A stretch of DNA of 64,000 nt. Source: Linum tenue. Taxonomy: Eukaryota; Streptophyta; Magnoliopsida; Malpighiales; Linaceae. Under the pieces are notes generated by a model, which had not been told where the DNA came from, ran no database searches, and saw nothing but the letters and a program-made list of their open reading frames with translations. Where the stretch lies: contig CAMGYJ010000006.1 in assembly GCA_946122785.1 (NCBI GenBank), forward strand, positions 53,588,066 to 53,652,065, given 5' to 3'. A program made the translations under genes and the position numbers. Positions 59,022-64,000 of the stretch are shown piece by piece. Numbering within the stretch: the first letter of the stretch is position 1; every line of letters starts with the position of its first letter.

Positions 59022-60822
59022 TGTCTGAACAGAAGCGTGCGATTGATAATCCAGATCAAAACGAACGAACACAAATTTAACGTGGTTCACTAACACAATG
59101 TGTGCTAGCCAATCCACGGGCAGAGGAGAACAATTTCACTAATTTGAGGAGAGTACATGTTACCAACTAGATTCCGGAAGGGACAAACCAAACAAACTAA
59201 CTTGACTGACCTTACTACAATTTAGGGTGGTGAAGAGTATTTATAGAACTCTTCTCATAATCCCAAACAGAAAACCAAACACATTTTCCAAACCTACAAG
59301 GAAAAAGCCAAAACACAAACCCAAAAAAATAGGCCCAAAACACAAAACAAATGAACACAGCCCAAATCAAATTCATGTCATATTCTAATAATCTCCACCT
59401 TGACTTGAATTCTCTCCCAAATACCAGATGCAACCAAAATTGCCAGATGTACCCAGACGCGATACATATCGCCAAAACATAGCCAGATGCGATCGAAACC
59501 GCCAAACTCAAACGCCATGCAAATCGCCAAACTCAGATGCAATAAAAACTGCTAGACATATCCAAATGTGATTCATATCGCCAGACTCAAACGCGATGGA
59601 AATCGCCAAACTCAAATGCAATAAAAACTGCCAAAAGTACCAAACTCTCCAAATATGCAAATGTAACAGAATCTCCCCTACCTCCAAATGCCCCTAAGGG
59701 CGGTTAACAAATCAAAACATGCAACAAGTCCTACTCATGTTGGGACTTGCCATGCAGAACCAGGTTGGTGTTATTTCCGTCCATAACACCAATATCAAAT
59801 TTACCTCCAACTCCAAACCTGCAGCTCCAAATTGACTTCTCGATCTTCAAATTCATAACAAACATCATTGCTTATCGAAGACCCAATCACCATCAAGGAT
59901 AACAAATAGAATTCTCTTCATGCTACAAACCATCACTGAACCAGAATTACGAAGCCCAAATAAACAATTCCGAATTGAGAAAGGATTCCCAAATTTCAGA
60001 TACCACACCAAGCAAATTCAGCAACTAAAAGTAATTTCAATTCAGACAATGGGCTCCCAAATTCCAGTAGCGAACAAATTCGGTTCGGCTGCTCCGTTCA
60101 CAATTGTTGTTGGAGCCAAACTTTAAACCAAAAACACCAAATAAAATCGAAATTGAAATTTCAAAACAATCCACGTAGGACAAAGAAACTAGGTGGACAA
60201 AATATTTCCCAATATCCACGTAAAACTCCAATTTAGCTTTCGCCTAATAAATCCAAAAACATAATTCCCCAAAAGCGCCTGACCGACCTTTCTATCCAAA
60301 ACTGAAACCAAATTGGAGAAAACCTGAAGGGATTTCTCCGCAAATCCAAATTGAAGATTATCCCGATTCCGCAGCAGTCGCCACAAGGATTCTTGCCCAA
60401 ATTCCCATGAATTACATCGACAACCAGATTCTGATGCCACTTGTCTGAACATAAGCGTGCGATTGATAATTCATATCAAAACGAACGAACACAGATTTAA
60501 CGTGGTTCACTAACACAATGTGTGCTAGCTAATCCATGGGCAGAAGAGAACAATTTCACTAATTTGAGAAGAGTACAGGTTACAAGCCAGATTCCGGAAT
60601 GGACAAACCAAACAAACTAACCTGACCGACCTTACTACAGATTAGGGTGGTGAAGAGTATCGATAGAACTCTTCTCATAATCCCAAACAGAAAACCAAAC
60701 ACCTTTTCCAAGCCTACAAGGAAAAAGCCAAAACAAAGTCAAAACACAAACCCAAACAAAATAGGCCCAAAACACAAAACAAATGAAGAAAACCCAAATC
60801 AAATTCAAGTCATATTCTAACA
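59022..60822 (-). mobile_element. Non-autonomous Ty1/copia-type LTR element
   Basis: Two direct repeats, 59022-59390 and 60442-60822, about 370-380 bp. On the minus strand the element begins TGTTAGAATATGAC (5' LTR at the right), has a primer-binding site TGGCATCAGAATCTGG next to the LTR (60425-60439), and a purine-rich 'aaggtggagat' before the 3' LTR (about 59391-59402). The 1,050-bp interior has no gag or pol; 59430-59640 is a degenerate tandem repeat of 'cgccaaactcaaatgcaata' type. Flanking pentamers GTTCT and GCTCG agree at only 3 of 5, so a target duplication is doubtful. The LTRs share a hairpin and 'gaaccacg' segment with the solo LTR in PNP1. Confidence 0.85.
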
Positions 60823-61369
60823 GCTCGTTTTATGCATTTTGGAGGGATGTAGCTGGATTTTGGATCCCAAACACCGAAGGGACGAACCCTTGAGAGAGAG
60901 CGGTTTGAGAATATTCTTGGAGCTATTTTGGAGGATTTCTTCACCATTGAAGCTCGTCAATTGAGCTTGGAGATGGAGATTGAATATCTAGATCAGATCT
61001 ATGCATTATCTCTCTTCCCAATTGAGTAACTTCCCTTCACTTAGATTTTGAGAAACTCTAATTCCATGTGTTAGGATCTTTCTTGTTTGAACCTTTGGAT
61101 ACTATACTGTTTGATTATAAATTATAATAGATTGAGACATGATTTATTGAGTCAATTGAATCCTGATCAAATTCTCTTGATTTCTGCTCTAACCTTTGAT
61201 AGATATAATCTGGTTTAAGAGGGCTTCATTGATATAATCAGACGCCATAACAAAAATGTCACAAACTCATATAGTTCAGGATAGAAATTGAATATTCAAT
61301 AAAATAAGATACAAGTGTCATTTTTTGAATAGTTCGGTTGTTGTAGTGGTATTTGTCCTAATGAATAAA
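60823..61369. other. Unclassified spacer
   Basis: Sequence after the copia-type element, moderately AT-rich. 61245-61345 resembles the dispersed 'gacataagtg...agttcgg' repeat at 20140 and 31335. No gene seen. Confidence 0.4.
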
Positions 61370-61895
61370 ACATAAATATATGCAACTAATATAATAATCT
61401 TACCGTCAATAGAACTATTCACCTAACAAAAAATATGTTAATGGTATGGGTTTAATGAATTTTTGTGTTTGTGTGAATTGACTTAGTCTCTTAGCAATTA
61501 TCATAGGCTGAAAAAGACCTTTCTTTCAAGTTTTCATCCTACATAATGTATAAGTTTTCATCTAAATTAGACGTCTATATGTTGTGGTCACTCTACAAAT
61601 ACAAATATACGGAATAAGAACAATATTGAGCTTTATTTTTATGAGTCTAAGAAGGATAAACATTTGACTCTTGAGTGGTTAATTACTTAACTGATTATTT
61701 TTTTTATTTAGATATATGTCTAATTACTTAACTGGTTAATTTGGTTTAATTGGTTAAGAGTATCTGAAACCAAATCAAACTATCTACACCAAACAAGCTA
61801 AAAAATTTAACCAAACCAAACAAAATTAATTATTTAAATTAACCAAACCAAATTATCTAAATACTACCGATTAAAATGGTTATGAGAGCATTCAA
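61370..61895. mobile_element. hAT-type MITE fragment, copy C
   Basis: 61425-61620 is the inverted match of 53010-53220 ('ttgtgtgaattgacttagtc', 'tagacgtctatatgttgtgg'), and 61670-61895 has the 'ttaactggttaatttggttt' words ending near 'gcattcaacactca'. One end is missing or diverged; no target duplication. Confidence 0.75.
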
Positions 61896-62534
61896 CACTC
61901 ATAAGATTTGGGGCCCAATCGGGAATTGTTTTCCTTTTCATCCTTTGGACTTCTCTATCCGCGACGGTTGCAATAGGGCTTGGGACCCAAAAGGCTAAAG
62001 GCTTTCTACCTATACAATTTATTTCGGAAGAAAGAAGGAGATCGAAAAGGCGTGAAACAATGGGGTGCAGAAGAAATGTTAGCGACTAAATTTAAAACTG
62101 GAAAAAGAGAGAAAGAGAGAAAATTTAGCTTCGAACTTTTTAGATTAGAAGAGCAGACAAATAACGTTGAACTCGTTCAAATTAAGTAAATACCATATAG
62201 GGAAAGAATCCCTAATTACCATTAGTTAACTACATTTCCACTTCTATCTCCATCGTTAACCAACGCTCCCGAGGTACTTAAGCTCAAACAACAAAACAAA
62301 GAAGACACATACCCAAGCAACACAAACCACACACACGACTCAATGAAGAAGTATGTTTCAGCGACCAACTTCCGCCATTAGAATCATCATGATCTTCAAC
62401 TCAATCATCCAACCAAGTTCTGTTGTTAAAAAATCGTTTCTTTCCATAAAGAAGAATAAGTAAACATACCGCCTTTCAGTTTCTTAAACAAAAAAAAAAA
62501 AACACCACAAGAAAAAAGAAAAAATCAAGAACAT
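61896..62534 (+). promoter_or_regulatory. Upstream region of the MLO gene
   Basis: Between the MITE fragment and the MLO start codon. An A-rich leader with two A runs lies at 62491-62520. The frame 61980-62189 is Lys-rich with no recognisable domain. No TATA box assigned. Confidence 0.4.
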
Positions 62535-64000
62535 ATGGGGGAAGAGGGGTATGAAGAAGGAGTGAATTTGGAGTTCACTCCGACATGGATCGTGGCCGGA
62601 ATCTGCAGCGTCATCGTCGGGGTATCTCTCGGAGTGGAACGGCTTCTCCATTTCACCGGCACATACTTCAAGCGCAAGAAACAGAAGCCTCTCCACGAAG
62701 CCCTTCAAAAAGTGAAAGAAGGTAAATGTAGGCAATAACAACAATGGAATTTCCGAACCAACATTCAACTAGCAAGTTAAATGTATCTTCTCTGTCAAGT
62801 CAATTTATCTTTGTTCATGCAGTAACTTATACGTTCCCTTTTTTCTGGTTTGGTTGCTGGGCCGGGGCAGAGCTGATGCTGATGGGTTTCATATCGCTGC
62901 TGCTGACGGTGTCTCAGAACTTGGTGGTTCGGTTCTGCGTTAAGGAGGATTTGTTAACCACAATGCTTCCTTGCCCCCTCGATCTGGAGCAACAAGGTGG
63001 AAGATTACCACCACATCATGGTGAAACAGCAGAGCACTCAAAGATGGAGGCCTTTCCAACCAAGGCTATGGTCAGGGGACTCGCCCGACGACTTCTAGCT
63101 GAAGCAGCAGAATCCGAGTCTGTCTCCAAAACTGGATACTGTGCTAGAAAGGTAATTCGTTGAGAGGAAGTACTGACATTGCAAAGAATAGGAACATCTG
63201 ATTCCTGACCATTAATTTCGTTGTCTGGATGGTTTCCAGGGGAAGGTGCCAATGTTATCACTAGAGGCCATACATCATCTGCATATCTTCATCTTCGTGC
63301 TAGCAATTGTTCATGTCACTTTCTGCGCTCTCACTGTCATGTTTGGAGGGGCAAGGGTAAGCACCTAATTTAATCAACCATTTCTTTTTTCTCAGAAAAA
63401 TTAATTTACCACATACTTTTTCGGAGGGAAATCATGGGTTTTTCATTTTTACCTCTATCATGGGCTAGATTCGTCAGTGGCATCAATGGGAAATCAAGAT
63501 CGAGAAAGACCATTACGATGCAGAACAAGGTAAGACATATTATTATGAAAATGTTATTCATCCATGTACTTGTAATAATGGAGATAATCTCTAACGGGGT
63601 GAAATGTGGTAGTGCAGCACTGCAAAAGAAGTTCACCCATGTACGAGAACATTCCTTTATCAGAGACAACTTCTTGGGCATCGGTAAAGATTCGGAAGCA
63701 TTGACCTGGGTGGTAAGTTGACGATACTATTTGGATCTCTCTAAACAACTCGAGTTATCTTGACAAGCTAGTTATTGAATACATTCTGTGCCTTTCCATG
63801 ATGCAGCATGCCTTTCTGAAGCAATTCTATGCATCTGTTACCAGGACCGACTACCTAACTTTACGGCTGGGTTTCATCATGGTATAACATTACGTCTTTC
63901 GATTTCCAGAAACCTCGAATTGGGGCTTGTTGGTTTCCCTCCATTTCTCTTATTTCTTGTTGTCTGCGGATGAATTCAGACGCACTGCAGAGGGAACCCT
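62535..64000 (+). CDS. MLO: MLO-like seven-transmembrane protein, 5' part
   Basis: MLO proteins are plant plasma-membrane proteins with seven transmembrane segments and a C-terminal calmodulin-binding site; members affect powdery mildew response, root tropism or fertilisation. Exons: 62535-62721, 62871-63151, 63240-63356, 63469-63529, 63618-63712, 63807-63881 and 63980 to the window end; all GT-AG and in phase, about 279 residues. Seen: TM1 (FTPTWIVAGICSVIVGVSLG, residues 14-33), the KKQKPLHEALQKVKEELMLM loop into TM2, the Cys-bearing extracellular loop, GKVPMLSLEAIHHLHIFIFV into TM3, then IRQWHQWE and the cytosolic loop with FTHVREHSFIR. The sequence is closest, from memory, to the MLO1/MLO13/MLO15 group. 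The rest, including TM4-TM7, lies beyond the window. No lesion seen. Confidence 0.92.

Noticed and set aside
59017..60827. 5-bp target duplication for the copia-type element
   Set aside because: Flanking GTTCT and GCTCG match at only 3 of 5 bases.
61980..62189. 69-codon Lys-rich frame upstream of MLO
   Set aside because: No similarity; likely leader or spacer DNA.

Overview
This is nuclear DNA from a flowering plant, probably a eudicot. Genes carry many GT-AG introns, the protein-coding genes are plant types (a chloroplast-type PNPase, a plant cationic amino acid transporter, an MLO protein), and the rest is plant transposable elements. There is no bacterial-style operon, rRNA, tRNA or CRISPR array that I can see. 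I cannot name the species.

Layout. 1-7.5 kb: the 3' two thirds of a plastid polynucleotide phosphorylase gene (+), with a solo Ty1/copia-type LTR in one intron. 8-15.7 kb: a Mutator-like element (MULE) broken up by a decayed L1-type LINE, two hAT-type MITEs (one inside the LINE) and a second LINE tail. 16.2-17.6 kb: an MFAP1-like splicing-factor gene (+) with two apparent 1-nt deletions. 19-25 kb: a hAT-type element and a second MULE with a broken transposase (-), a divergent proline-rich ORF (+) and unusual tandem repeats. 26.1-30.5 kb: a complete 14-exon CAT2-like amino acid transporter gene (-). 31.6-35.6 kb: a hAT-type element holding a TRIM, then an inverted-repeat element holding another TRIM. 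35.6-41.8 kb: AT-rich DNA with LINE, hAT, PIF/Harbinger and TRIM relics. 41.8-52.2 kb: a full-length Ty3/gypsy element of the Tat type (569-bp LTRs, 5-bp target duplication) with an antisense spliced gene in its 3' half. 52.7-61.9 kb: hAT elements, a Pack-MULE-like element with a captured sugar/phosphate-translocator fragment and two nested insertions, a TRIM fragment and a non-autonomous copia-type element. 62.5-64 kb: the first seven exons of an MLO gene (+), cut by the window end.

The four host genes are unrelated housekeeping or membrane genes with no functional link; they are islands among nested transposons. What is most informative is the nesting order, fixed by target-site duplications that can be read directly. 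Splice sites were assigned by eye from reading frame and family similarity recalled from memory; no database search was run.
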